From Rhizophagus irregularis (taxonomy: Eukaryota; Glomeromycota; Glomeromycetes; Glomerales; Glomeraceae): a DNA stretch of 64,000 bases. The stretch spans positions 4,278,001 through 4,342,000 of the forward strand of contig NC_089441.1 in the NCBI RefSeq assembly GCF_026210795.1, given 5' to 3'. The position numbers and the translations under genes were made by a program. This document shows positions 14,310 to 25,726 of the stretch, piece by piece. The notes under the pieces are model-generated. The model was not told the DNA's origin, ran no database searches, and saw only the letters and a list, made by a program, of their open reading frames with translations. Position 1 is the stretch's first letter. Every line of letters starts with the position of its first letter.

Positions 14310-16208
14310 TTAAAGTTCGGCAGTATTAGGTACGGTAGTATTAGCGGAAAACGGATCGGGTCCTAAATATTTACTATCAATATCCTCGGCCGAATTTACA
14401 TCATAAACAATAACGTTATAATCTAACGGCTCATTAATCGTGGAATCAATATCAAACTTTTCTAATAAATGATTAAATTCATCAGTATTCTCGGTATTAA
14501 ATTCTAATTGATCGCGTATATCTTGTGTTATTTTAGGAGGATTTTTATATAATTTTCTTGCAGCTTCGACTTCGACAATATAATCAGGGGCCGCTAAATA
14601 CCTATCTTTAAGATCCGGTAAAATATTTTCAATAGAACCGTATTGTTTAATTAATTTTAAAGCCGTTACAGGACCAACATTACGTATAGTTCCGGCAAAG
14701 TCAGTTCCACATAATATACATAAATCTATATATTGATCATGGGATAATTCTAATGATTTTTTTACTTCAACGGGTGAAATTTCTACAATTGGTTTATTCT
14801 TTTTAAAAAACTGCCTTAATAAAATTCCATCTCCAAATATCGTTGTATCCATATCTTCTGATACCGTAGCATCTGCAAATCCATGGGTAACTAATGATGC
14901 ACACATGGCCTCTGCTTCATGTCCATCTAACACTATACAAGGAATTCCCCCAGTTCTAATAAAATTAATAGATTCTAGATACATCTTCCATGTAATAGGA
15001 ATCACACGTTTCTCGTATGCAGCTGCTAGATTATGATTTTTTGCTTCTAGTGCTTCAAATGTTTCTGAATTTTTATTTCCTGATAGAATAGAATCTACAA
15101 GTAAATTTTCCATAAGCCCTACCTCACGTTGAGCTTTTGTAAAATTTTTATCCGTTGCTAATTTTTTTGTATCTTGAATTGTCATTTTTATGATTTGTTC
15201 CATGTCTTCTTTTAATTTAACATCACTTGCTGAAGGTTCAAAATCTGGATATATCTCTTTGAATTTTTTTTCATCTTTTAGATCTGTTATTGTCTTCATA
15301 ACAGGTTCATTAACTATAGGTGTTGTTACTTTAACCTTTTCTTTGGTAACATTTTTTATCTTTTTAACTTTCTCTTTAACAACAGCTTTAAAATCTTTGG
15401 ATTTTGATTTAATATCTTCCTTTATTATTAAATCATCTGTTATTTTTGGAGTAACAATTTGGTTGGTTGGTATTATTTGGTTGGTTGGTATTTGAATTGG
15501 TTTATTGTACTCTAATGCCAAAGCTTTCATTACATGCATTACAAGTACAATCATTTTTTGCAATGACCATAACATAGTGTCTTGTCTTGTTCTTACAATT
15601 GAAGGCATGTCTGTTTTAATTGAATGCATGTCTGTCTTTATTGAATGAATGTCCGTCTTAGTTGAATGAACATCTGCCTTAATTGGATATGGTAGTGTCG
15701 CTGTTACTTCAGGAACAGATGTAATATCAATCTCAGCAGTTGAAGCTGGTGAAGGTTGTGAAAGTACATTTCCAATAACCTGTTTAATTCCAGAAGTAAC
15801 ATATTGATGTTTAGTTTCCCCTATATTATCCAATTCTTTGACAACTAATTTCCATTTTCCAACTCTATCTTTTCTTGTTTTTTCAAAATCCAAATTCCGC
15901 AATAATTTTTCTGCCATTGTTCTACGTTTAGCAATTTCTTTTCTTTTTTCACTTATTCTTTCTTTGCCATCAAAAATAAATATAGGGTTGATACTATTTT
16001 GCTTTAAAAATAAAAGTAGCCTATAAAATCCATAAATATGAGGATGTAATATTTCTTCATTTTCGTAGCTAAAACTGTATACGAATTTACGTAAAAATAT
16101 ACTTCCATCTAATACCAATGTTTTATTTCGATAATCTTGTATTATTTTTTGTTTAATTGAATTTGGTGCATAACGTTGTAATAATTTTGTTAAATTTTTA
16201 ACCCCCAT
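14310..16208 (-). CDS. FEN1/XPG (Rad2)-family structure-specific nuclease
   Basis: Predicted 5' flap or structure-specific DNA nuclease. The start at 16208 gives MGVKNLTKLL, matching the family's N-terminal Met-Gly; the longer frame from 16244 adds residues the family does not use. XPG-N domain: LVLDGSIFLRKF and FIFDGKERISEKRKEIAKRR. XPG-I domain: GGIPCIVLDGHEAEAMCASL and VSEDMDTTIFG. Helix-hairpin-helix: LCILCGTDFAGTIRNVGP. All expected acidic metal ligands are present. The N and I domains are separated by roughly 260 residues of Lys/Thr/Ile-rich low-complexity sequence with short repeats (HSIKTDM, PTNQI). At 632 residues it is far longer than a typical FEN1 (about 380), and it has no intron, unlike its neighbours. 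It may be a paralogue rather than the replicative FEN1. Divergent from the C1-THF synthase gene. Confidence 0.85.
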   Translation of the reverse strand: MGVKNLTKLLQRYAPNSIKQKIIQDYRNKTLVLDGSIFLRKFVYSFSYENEEILHPHIYGFYRLLLFLKQNSINPIFIFDGKERISEKRKEIAKRRTMAEKLLRNLDFEKTRKDRVGKWKLVVKELDNIGETKHQYVTSGIKQVIGNVLSQPSPASTAEIDITSVPEVTATLPYPIKADVHSTKTDIHSIKTDMHSIKTDMPSIVRTRQDTMLWSLQKMIVLVMHVMKALALEYNKPIQIPTNQIIPTNQIVTPKITDDLIIKEDIKSKSKDFKAVVKEKVKKIKNVTKEKVKVTTPIVNEPVMKTITDLKDEKKFKEIYPDFEPSASDVKLKEDMEQIIKMTIQDTKKLATDKNFTKAQREVGLMENLLVDSILSGNKNSETFEALEAKNHNLAAAYEKRVIPITWKMYLESINFIRTGGIPCIVLDGHEAEAMCASLVTHGFADATVSEDMDTTIFGDGILLRQFFKKNKPIVEISPVEVKKSLELSHDQYIDLCILCGTDFAGTIRNVGPVTALKLIKQYGSIENILPDLKDRYLAAPDYIVEVEAARKLYKNPPKITQDIRDQLEFNTENTDEFNHLLEKFDIDSTINEPLDYNVIVYDVNSAEDIDSKYLGPDPFSANTTVPNTAEL

Positions 16209-16361
16209 GCTATATTGTAAACGCGAAAATAAAAAAAAAAGCAAGAGGCAAAGGAGAAAGCTTAGACGCGCCAGTTTCGTATTCGAAGATCATCATTTTC
16301 GTGTAACGGAAGATCAATTGTCGCTTATTTCGTTAAACGCTAGTTTGAAAAAAAATCTGAA
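16209..16361. promoter_or_regulatory. shared divergent promoter, nuclease and C1-THF synthase
   Basis: The nuclease ATG (16208, minus) and the upstream C1-THF ATG (16362, plus) are 153 bp apart. The stretch is less AT-rich than typical intergenic DNA here (AGACGCGCCAG, CGTGTAACGG). No TATA box is obvious on the plus strand, which fits scattered start sites and use of two alternative ATGs. Confidence 0.4.
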
Positions 16362-19300
16362 ATGATAACGTCTAGTTCAGTGCTTTTAGTGAATTCGCGA
16401 AGGTTTTTTTTAAATATACCAAATAAAAATCATCAGAAACTAAAAATGGCAAAATTAATTGACGGTAAAGCTATTGCAAAGTAATTATTATCATTTTATT
16501 AACAAGAAAAAAGCAAACTATCCAAGTAAAATTTACTAAATGAAAAAATTTAAATATATTTTACTTTTTTTACTTTTTTTAGGGACATTCGAAACCAAAT
16601 TAAAAATGAAATTAGAGAATTGAAGCAAAATTATCCGAATTTTAGCCCTCGTCTTGCTATAATTCAAGTTGGTGGAAGAGAGGATTCTACATGTTATGTT
16701 CGACAAAAAGAAAAGGCTGCTAAAGAAGTAAGTATTTTTAAAGTGATGTCTCGTGATTTCAATGGCGCGTGATTTGTGTTACAAATCGGAGAACATAATC
16801 CCATTAGGCGGGAATCGAATTCATGCTACATAAGAAAGCTGATTCTATTACGGAAAGCGAGGTTTGTTAGTTATTTACATTAATTTATAGATAATTTGGA
16901 TAATTTAAACTCACTTTGTTTGTTACTCACGTGACGTGGACTCTTTCTAGCTTTTAACCTCAATCCGTGAATTAAATGATAATCCCACAATTCACGGATT
17001 TTTAGTTCAACTACCATTACCATCACACATTAATGAAAAAAACGTTGTTGAAACTATCAGTCCAAAAAAGGATGTTGACGGGTAATTTATTTTGCGAATA
17101 TGTTTTAACCAATTAATTTAATAACACTAATAATAATATGTAAATGTACCTTAGATTTCATGCAATTAATCTTGGAAATTTAGCTAAAAGAAATTGTGAA
17201 CCTTTGTTTTTACCTTGTACTCCTAAAGGAATTCTTGAATTATTGAAACGATCTGGTATTTTATTATTTTTTACAATTACATATCTAGGTATAGAATTGT
17301 TAATTTAACGAGTAATTTTCGTTCATAGGCATTAAGATTTCTGGTAAACATGCGGTTGTGATCGGTCGTAGTGATATCGTCGTAAGGAAATTTGTCATAA
17401 CATTTCGTAAATATTCGTTAAAAAAAAGTAACATTAATCATTTGAGTTGATTGAAAATATTCATTGTCTAGGGATTTCCTGTTTTTACACTTTTATCACG
17501 TAGCGATGCTACGGTTACATTATGTCATTCAAAGACCGAAAATCTTCCCGAATTAGTTTGTATTCCACCATTTTTAATCCACATTTACAGCTTTTTATGA
17601 AATGTTTAAAATTTTTATTTGTCATAGATCAAGACTGCGGATATACTTATAGTCGCTATAGGAAAAGCTGAATTTGTTAAAGGAGAATGGATAAAACCTG
17701 GCACGGTAGTTATTGATGTTGGCACTAACGCAATTGAAGGCAAGTATATTGCATTATTTATTCAGCATATGCACGGCAAATTCTTGTTAAATTCAGTCCG
17801 TATTAAATTTCCTAGATTCTTCCAAACAATCTGGAGTAAGATGGGTAGGAGATGTAGAATTTTCTAGTGCATCAGCTGTAGCATCTCATATAAGCCCAGT
17901 ACCTGGTGGTGTAGGACCGATGACAGTAGCAATGTTATTACAAAATACTGTTGAAAGTGCAAAAAGATTTTTGCAAGAATCTAGAGAAAGAGATATTTCT
18001 TTACTTCCTTTGAAGCTTTTATCTCCTGTACCGAGTGATATAGACATTGCTTCTGCTCAAACCCCTAAACCTATTAAAGTTTTGGCTGAAGAATTGGGAT
18101 TGAGCCCAAGTGAGGTATAAAATGTCTTTTTTTATCTTAGACTTAAATATACAAATTAGCTAATTCTTTTGTTATAGTACGAATTGTACGGAAAATATAA
18201 AGCGAAAGTTAATCTTTCCGTACTTGAAAGATTAAAGTCAAAAAAAGATGGGAAATACATTGTAGTCACTGGGTATATTTGATTTTACTTTTGGTTCTTT
18301 TTTTAATTTCGCAGTCAATTACATATGTCACGTGCTATATATTGATAGAATTACTCCCACGCCACTCGGAGAAGGTAAATCAACAACCACGATAGGAATA
18401 GCACAAGCATTAGGAGCGCATTTAAGAAAACCTACGTTTGCATGTGTAAGACAGCCATCACAAGGACCAACATTTGGCATTAAAGGTGGTGCAGCAGGTG
18501 GAGGTTATGCACAAGTTATACCTATGGACGAATTTAATTTACATTTAACTGGTGACATCCATGCAGTTGTTGCCGCTAATAACTTATTAGGTAATAATAA
18601 TTCATCCGTGTTTTACGCGATGCAATGTTCTATGCACTTGCTAAGCTTGATTTAATTATAGCTGCCGCAATTGACGCACGGATGTTTCATGAAAAAACTC
18701 AGTCAGATAAAGTAAGTTTAATGTGTTTTATATAATATTTTTTTTTTTAAAAAAAAAAGACATATATATGTAGATATATGCACTTTATTAATTTTGTGTC
18801 ATTCTTTAAATTTGATCATATAAAAGGCTTTATATAGCAGATTATGTCCACCTAAAAATGGAGTTCGTAGTTTCGCACCTATTATGCTTAAAAGATTACA
18901 TAAACTTGGTATTAATAAAACAAATCCTGATGACTTAACCTCGGAAGAAATTCAAAAATTAGTCAGGTTGGATATTGATCCTGACACAATAACATGGTAA
19001 ATTTTTATCATTCAGTTGATTTTTTTTTTGCAAACTTATAGAAGAAAGCAATATTATTAACAAAAATAATTAATAAAAATATAGGCAAAGAGTTATTGAT
19101 ACAAGTGATAGATTTTTACGTAAAATTACAATAGGACAAAGTCCAACGGAAAAAGATCAAACGAGAGTAACGGGATTTGATATAGCAGTAGCATCAGAAT
19201 GTATGGCAGTTCTAGCTTTAAGTACATCATTAGCAGACATGAGAGAAAGATTAGGTAGAATGGTAATAGCCAGTAGTTTTGACAGGGGAGAAGGCATTAA

Positions 19301-20568
19301 ATCTATAACAGCTGATGATTTAGGTGTAGGGGGAGCATTAACGGTATTGATGAAAGATGCTATAAAACCTAATCTTATGCAAACTCTTGAAGGTACTCCT
19401 GTATTTGTACATGCTGGGCCTTTTGCTAATATTGCTCATGGTAATAATTCTATATTAGCGGATAAAATTGCTTTAAAATTAGTTGGAGTTGAGGAGGGAG
19501 AAGAGGAGGAGAAATGTGGTTATGTTGTTACTGAAGCCGGATTCGGTGCCGATATTGGAATGGAAAAATTTTTCAATATTAAATGTAGAACATCTGAATT
19601 AGTGCCTGATGCTGTTGTCCTCGTTGCTACTGTAAGAGCTCTTAAAATGCATGGAGGTGGTCCTGAGGTGAGTTTAATAATAATGAGATTTTTGAGATTT
19701 TTTTAATGAACTTATTCACTTGGATATAATTTAGGTTGTACCTGGTAAACCTTTACCTGAAGTTTATATAAAAGAAAATCTTGAAATGCTAGAAAAGGGT
19801 TGCGAAAATCTTGTTAAACATATTCAAAACGCAAAGATGTTTGGATTACCAGTTATAGTAGCAATAAATCACTTTATTACGGATAGTATAGCTGAAACAG
19901 AATTAATCCGTAAAAAAGCCATAGAAGCTGGAGCTAATGATGCTATACCTTCTTCACATTGGGAATTCGGTGGCAAAGGCGCATTAGAATTAGCTAAATC
20001 TATAGTAAAAGTTACTAGTTCAAGTACTAAGGATAGCAAAGAAGAATTTAAATTTTTGTATAATTTAGATAGATCTATAGAAGAAAAGATTGAAATTATT
20101 GCTAAGGAAATGTATGGAGCTGCTGGAATTCAATTAAGTGATAAAGCCCAAGAAAAAATTCGAAGCTATACAAATCAGGTAATACGTTGTAACCTTCCCT
20201 TTAATATTAAATTCGTGCTAATTTTAATTAATTTTTTTTTATAGGGATTCGACAAATTACCCATATGTATGGCGAAAACGCATTTATCGTTATCACATGA
20301 CCCTAAACTTAAGGCCGTACCAAAAGATTTCATAGTACCTGTACGTGATATTAGAGCGTCTGTTGGTGCAGGATTTTTATATCCTTTGTTAGGTGAAATG
20401 CAAACTATGCCAGGATTACCAACAGTAAGTTTATCATCAATATTTATTGTCGACGACGACTTGTTAATAAATGGTTTAATGATTTTTTTTTTAAAAAAAA
20501 TGTAGCGACCTTGTTTTTATGACGTTGATTTAGATACTGAAACGGGAAGAGTTTATGGATTATTTTAA
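16362..20568 (+). CDS. ADE3: trifunctional C1-tetrahydrofolate synthase
   Basis: Methylene-THF dehydrogenase, methenyl-THF cyclohydrolase and formyl-THF synthetase in one chain, supplying one-carbon units for purines, thymidylate and Met. Dehydrogenase/cyclohydrolase: YVRQKEKAA (catalytic Tyr-x3-Lys), [34 protein letters not shown]. Synthetase: [16 protein letters not shown]-loop, [32 protein letters not shown]. Seventeen exons: 16362-16480, 16583-16727, 16808-16861, 16951-17081, 17155-17255, 17329-17381, 17472-17555, 17628-17739, 17816-18114, 18178-18272, 18349-18590, 18662-18711, 18827-18996, 19085-19667, 19735-20178, 20245-20424, 20506-20568; all phases agree. The intron after 17739 has a GC donor (GCAAGT). 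From the ATG at 16446 the protein is 946 residues. The in-frame ATG at 16362 adds 28 residues with no acidic side chain, a likely mitochondrial presequence. Confidence 0.95.
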
Positions 20569-21113
20569 TAGTTTATTATTGCATATATGGTTCATAATAT
20601 CAGACAAAAATATTATTTATTATTTATTTGAGAAATTGTAACAAAAATAAATTATTTATTTAAAGAGTTTATTTACATATATGATTATTGAAAAAGGTTT
20701 GAATTTTTGACCATCTAACCATCTTTCTCCAGATTTAGATATTGTTTTATTCATGTAGTATTAAAAACAAACAATTATTATTTTCTGTACAAAAAAAAAC
20801 TATGCTAAAAAGAATACAGAAAAATACTTTGTAAAATAATACAAAATACACTACAAATCTTTTTTTTTTAAAAAAAAAACACAAAGAAAAAAATTAAATA
20901 CTATTATTATATAACCAATTCGCCCGATAAAAAAATTGACATTTAAAAACATTATTAATTTTATTTATGTAATTTGGAAAATGTGCAATTAATTTTAATT
21001 ATTTTTCAGTAATAATAGAAAAGAATTAATTAATTAATTATAATATATATATATAAATATATATATATATAAATTATATAAAAATAATAAAACCAACCCT
21101 TTTTTCGCTCAAA
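20569..21113. other. convergent intergenic region
   Basis: Separates the convergent 3' ends of the C1-THF synthase and PKA genes. Almost pure A/T, with a TnAn palindrome near 20860-20879 and a TA-rich microsatellite near 21045-21072. No gene seen. Confidence 0.5.
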
Positions 21114-22544
21114 TTAAAACGATGAAAATTTATCCCTAAATACATCGTTACAAGGTTTACCGTAAGGTTCTCTTTCCTCGGGATAAATGTCAAAATTACT
21201 TGCATCGCCTTCACCACTAACTTTAGGAATATAAGGAGCTTGTACTTCAAGTTTAATTAACTTATCCCATTCAATTCCCTTAAACCATTGATGTGATTTA
21301 ATATCCTTACTACCGTCCTTTAAATTACCATATCTTTTACTTAAATCACTAGTCAAAAGTCTCTTTAAGAGATCTTTTGCCGTAGGATCAAAATATGATG
21401 GATATTTAATTCTTCCAGCTAATATTTTTTCATATAATCTCATATGATCATCATCATAAAATGGAGGATAACCTGCTAACATTTCAAATATCAGTACACC
21501 TAATGAATACCAATCTACAGCTTTTCCATATCCTTTTGATTGTATAATTTCAGGTGCTAAATAGTCTGGAGTACCACATAGCGTCCAGGTTATATCTGGT
21601 ACATGTTTTGCAAATCCAAAATCTGTGATTTTAATATGTCCATTATTGTCCAATAATAAATTCTCTGGTTTCAAATCTCTATAAATAATATCTCTTTCAT
21701 GTAAATATTCGAATGCAAGTACAACTTCTGCAGCATAAAACTTTGCTACATGATCTGGGAAGCGCTATAATAGAGGTAATATTTGAAAGGGAAGGTAAAT
21801 ATAATTAAAATTTAGTTAAATTATTTATGATCTAATAAAATTTGACTGATCAATCAATCTATTAAACTTTATAAACATTTATCCTCTCTCATAATAATAT
21901 CTTACCTGGTTTTTTCTTAATATGCTGAATAGTTCACCACCAACCACGTAGTCCATCACCATATATAGATTAGCACTATCTTGAAAAGTTCCCCATAAAT
22001 TAACTAAGAAAGGATGTTGAACTTGTTCAAGAATATGTTTTTCATTGTTCGTATGTTCAACTTGTTTTAAACGTACAACTTCGGATTTTTTTAACACTTT
22101 CATGGCATAAAATCTATTATTATATTTAGATTGAACAAGATGAACTCGACCAAAAGAACCTGTACCTAAGGTACGACAGATGTTAAAATCGGAAAGTAAA
22201 AATTTAGCATGTGGACTTGGACCTATACTAGGAGTTGGTTGATAGGTGTGGCCACGACTTTTAGTTGAATTAGGATGCATGGCTTTAGAATCAGTTGGTG
22301 AAGTTGGAGATTGAGTTGCTTGTAGCTTAGCAAAGAATTGTTGTTGTTGAGAATAAGAACTATAAGAAGATGGTGTAGCAATAGTAGAACTAGAAGTAAT
22401 AGAATTAGAAGGACTAGACTGTTGTAATAAATAATTATTATTGAAATTGGAGTTATTTTTATTTACTGAAATATTTTTTGTTATTATAACATCATTTTTA
22501 CTTTTATTTGAAGTCGTTGAAGGTTTATTTTTAATATTGAGCAT
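21114..22544 (-). CDS. pkaC: cAMP-dependent protein kinase catalytic subunit
   Basis: AGC-family Ser/Thr kinase, released from its regulatory subunit by cAMP. Two exons, 22544-21906 and 21764-21114, give 429 residues. Glycine loop GTGSFGRV near residue 127, AMKVLKK with the ATP Lys, YRDLKPEN catalytic loop, DFGFAK, activation loop [14 protein letters not shown] with the PKA-type Thr, and the C-terminal FSSF hydrophobic motif ending exactly at the last residue, as in PKA. The first ~110 residues are a Ser/Asn/Gln/Thr-rich low-complexity extension common in fungal PKA. The start is uncertain: the ATG at 22544 (MLNIKNK) is chosen, and one at 22610 is also in frame. The [11 protein letters not shown] loop and FxxF tail argue against S6K or Sch9. 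Confidence 0.93.
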
Positions 22545-23639
22545 ATTTTTTTTTTGGATAAAAATTATTTTGATGTAATATAAAGTAGTAGTGTTATTTA
22601 CGTTATGCAAAAAGAACAGAAAAGAAATATTGAATTTCCCTGAATTTATGTAGTGTATCCGGTAAAAAAAAGTTAAAATTTTGGGTTTTTATTTTATATA
22701 ACAACTAGCAATTTATTTTAGTTTGATCAAATTAAGTAAATGCCGAATTAACAAAATGAGGGTAGCATATATAGCAATATAAATTAAGATTTTTGAACTA
22801 AACCATTTTATTATAAGAAGATGACTTTATTTTATAATACGAAACAAGTTTTTTTTATTCAATAAAAAAAGAAAGCAGTACTCAAAACAAAATATTCAAA
22901 CAAATAAATTATTTCTAAATAAAGTAAGTAATTTATAATTAAACACATCAATCAAAGTATCAAACAACAAAGAACATATATATAAATTAATCTAAAGTTA
23001 AAACCTGTTATCCTGTTCCCGTGATGTCAATTGTCTCAAATAATGATCCGTATCCGTCACAGATCTTGTGTGACTATCCAAAAACAATATTTTGACGCTC
23101 CGACCCATTATTCTCATTCAATTTTTACTTAATAAGTTAATCATAAAAGTAAACCAATTATTTTACGGCTACGTTTTTTTTTCATTTTTTTATTAGTTAA
23201 TCGAAATAATTTAAGAAAATTTTATTCTATCGAGTATTAATAATAAAAACTGTGAATCAAATATAATCTATTTTTTACGAACAAAGAAAATTTAAAGGGT
23301 AAGAAAATAAAAATTTTTTAAATTTTTGTTTGATCCATTATTTAAAACTTTTCTGTAACTTGTTCGTTACAATGTATATGTATAGTTTAATAATAAACCG
23401 TCGAAGTTATTATAGGTGTATATAAATAGCTTATTGTAAATCCTATAAAAGTATAAAGTAAATGTATGTATTATACCACAAGAATGAATTGACTGTGTGC
23501 CTCATTTGTTATTAAATTATTAAACCGGATTTAGAGAACAGTTAAAATTATATTATTAATATAATCTCGCATTAATGAAATCAAAAGTTATATTTATATA
23601 AGTTACCATTAAAATAATAATTTATTATGGCTAAAAATA
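22545..23639. other. upstream region of the PKA gene
   Basis: AT-rich with a GC-richer patch at about 23005-23110 that includes GTGATGTCA and CCGTCACAGATC, possibly promoter or 5' UTR of the PKA gene. No perfect CRE (TGACGTCA) is present. No exon is seen. Confidence 0.4.
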
Positions 23640-24360
23640 AATGAAGAAAACGATCTTATTAGTTCTGCAAGAAAATCGAGAAATATTCAAGAAAAAATTG
23701 AGTTCTAGATTGAAAATCTCAATAATTTATCTGAGAAAAGTTGATATTAAAAATTAAATTGAAGAAAAGCAAAAAGAAATAGATAAAATTGCTCGTTATA
23801 AATATATTACTATTATTGGTAGTGCATTAGTTCACTATAAGTGGCGGTTTGTCATTAACTAGCAATTCACAAGAGGAAGGTACTGTATATTATCTCAGCT
23901 ACAAGTGATTTATTTGCGTTAGCTGCTTATAATTATTTTACCGAAAAAAAAACTAAGATTACGAGATGATAAAATTACTAAAAAAGATGATAACAAAATA
24001 AACATTAACGATTAAAATTTAAATGTAAATTTGATATACCACCATCGACGGTATTTGGTTTCATGATACAGCAGATTCCGCAGGTTGAACAAACATCACC
24101 GCTGAGGATGTGTTGTTATATAGCAACACTATAAAGATATGCAGGAAAAGAAAAAGACGAAAAAAAAGGTAGAGGCTATTAACGAAAAGCAACAAAACTA
24201 ACTTTAATAGATGAAGAAATATTGCAAAAATGGAAAGATCAAAGAATTGCGAATGCAATAAGACTTTTTGGAGAAAGTACTCGATTATCATCGACTATTA
24301 ATAGAAGAATTTGAAGCTGAACATGATCAGTCATTAGAAAAATCCAATATGACGAATCTG
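23640..24360 (+). pseudogene. decayed coding sequence, family unknown
   Basis: Protein-like fragments appear in shifting frames interrupted by stops: EENDLISSARKSRNIQEK near 23650, RKATKLTLIDEEILQKWKDQ followed by RIANAIRLFGESTRL around 24180-24290, then FEAEHDQSLEK in another frame. Composition is less AT-biased than the flanks. It reads like a frameshifted remnant of one gene; I do not know the family. Confidence 0.35.
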
Positions 24361-24910
24361 CTTCTATTTAAACTAGTCCAATATTATGTATTTATTTTTT
24401 CTTTATTATTTTTGTATTTTTATACATTATCTTTTTTCAATTCTTTCGGCCGGTTCGTTAACTTGCATTTGAACATCTAAGTAATTACAAGTCAATTCAA
24501 GCTAAGTTATAATTATTTTTATTAATATTTGCCACAAATAAGAGAAATTATAAAAGTGAATTTAAACTGATCAGATTGAGAAATGTTTGCTTAAACAGAA
24601 ATTTTTGTTCGGCGATAATAATAAAAAACGAGATTAAGAATTTTTCTATATATCATTTTCTAAAAAGCAGTAACTTGTATCATGAGACATATCAAAAAAA
24701 AATGAAGAAAAATGAACCCTACGATAAATTATAAATTAAACCAATAAAATGATGCAATTTTGGGGAGTAATAATAAATACATATACAGTAACATACAGTA
24801 ACTTATAGTTTATGATTTAATAGATCATTTACAAAACTGGTGCTTGGTCCTAGAACGAACATTTCTAAACTTTAACTGGTCAGAACACGCTAAAAAACAC
24901 ATACACGCGA

Positions 24911-25018
24911 AGAACCTATTTTACACCAAGAGAAATTGAAAGTTTAATTCCTGAGTACTTAAGAGGCGGTGACCCATACATTGGAGATTTGACGGTCACA
25001 GACCCCATAACAGAATAA
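24911..25018 (+). pseudogene. 36-codon coding-like fragment
   Basis: An uninterrupted frame (RTYFTPREIESLIPEYLRGG, then DPYIGDLTVTDPITE and a stop) has protein-like composition but no start codon. It lies about 100 bp before the DUF2283 gene in the same direction. It may be an exon end of an eroded gene; not recognised. Confidence 0.25.
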
Positions 25019-25123
25019 TCAAAATTTTAATTTCGGGGACTCTCCTTTGTGTAGTTGTTGATATTAGGGGTTTCCCTTTGACAATTGTAACCTACTACTA
25101 TACTCAAAGTGAAGAGGAAATAA

Positions 25124-25702
25124 ATGAATACAATGACATCATTAACTGAAAGCAAAGATATAAAGAATCCAAAGGAGCTATCTTCAAATAAATGGTGTAA
25201 TAATCAAATTCCTATATCTTTCGAATATCATGAGGATGCTGATGCGTTTTTGATCGATTTTATAAAACCTTCACTAGGCATTGTAAGATCTACTAACGAA
25301 ATCAACAACGAAAGAAATATTCTGGTATCATATGACAGCAATAACAAGATAGTATCAATTGAAATATTAGAAGCGTCAGAATTATTACACCAATATTTAG
25401 TTGATACTCAGGCAACACTAGATAGCAAACATCCACCTAATTTTTATCCTATTCACTATAAAAATCAAGATAAATTGATCGTATACTTCATTGATATCAA
25501 CTCATTCAATATTCCATCCATTAAATATCAAAAAACTAAAGAAAAGGACTTTGAATTAGGAATGGACGGTGAAAAAATTTTTCTACTCTTGTTTCACAAT
25601 GTTAGTAACAGAATAGCAAAATCATTGTCTGAGGAAGAAAGAATAAAGCTTGCAAAGGATGTAGAGTTGTCTAGATGGGAAAGGAGAACGTTGTCAAGAT
25701 AA
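25124..25702 (+). CDS. DUF2283 domain protein, intronless
   Basis: A single-exon 192-residue protein. Residues ~33-88 match the DUF2283 pattern: FEYHEDADAFLIDF at the start, NILVSYDSNNKIVSIEILEAS at the end. The family's core is Y-x-x-x-ADA followed by a strand and D-x-x-G/N-x-VVGIEIL-x-AS. DUF2283 is known mostly from bacteria, archaea and phages; its biochemical role is not established. The C-terminal ~100 residues have no recognisable motif and end in a charged helix (SEEERIKLAKDVELSRW). No intron, unlike most genes here, and isolated between a gene relic and an AT desert. Horizontal acquisition is possible but unproven. A 25-bp direct copy of its 3' end (25645-25669) recurs at 25702-25726, overlapping the stop codon. 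Confidence 0.7.
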   Translation: MNTMTSLTESKDIKNPKELSSNKWCNNQIPISFEYHEDADAFLIDFIKPSLGIVRSTNEINNERNILVSYDSNNKIVSIEILEASELLHQYLVDTQATLDSKHPPNFYPIHYKNQDKLIVYFIDINSFNIPSIKYQKTKEKDFELGMDGEKIFLLLFHNVSNRIAKSLSEEERIKLAKDVELSRWERRTLSR

Positions 25703-25726
25703 AAGCTTGTAAAGGATGTAGAGTTG
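25645..25726. repeat. 25-bp direct repeat at a gene's 3' end
   Basis: AAAGCTTG-AAAGGATGTAGAG-TTG occurs at 25645-25669 (coding LAKDVEL) and again at 25702-25726 starting at the stop codon's last base, with one mismatch and a 57-bp period. It suggests a small duplication that may have set the present C-terminus. Confidence 0.7.
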
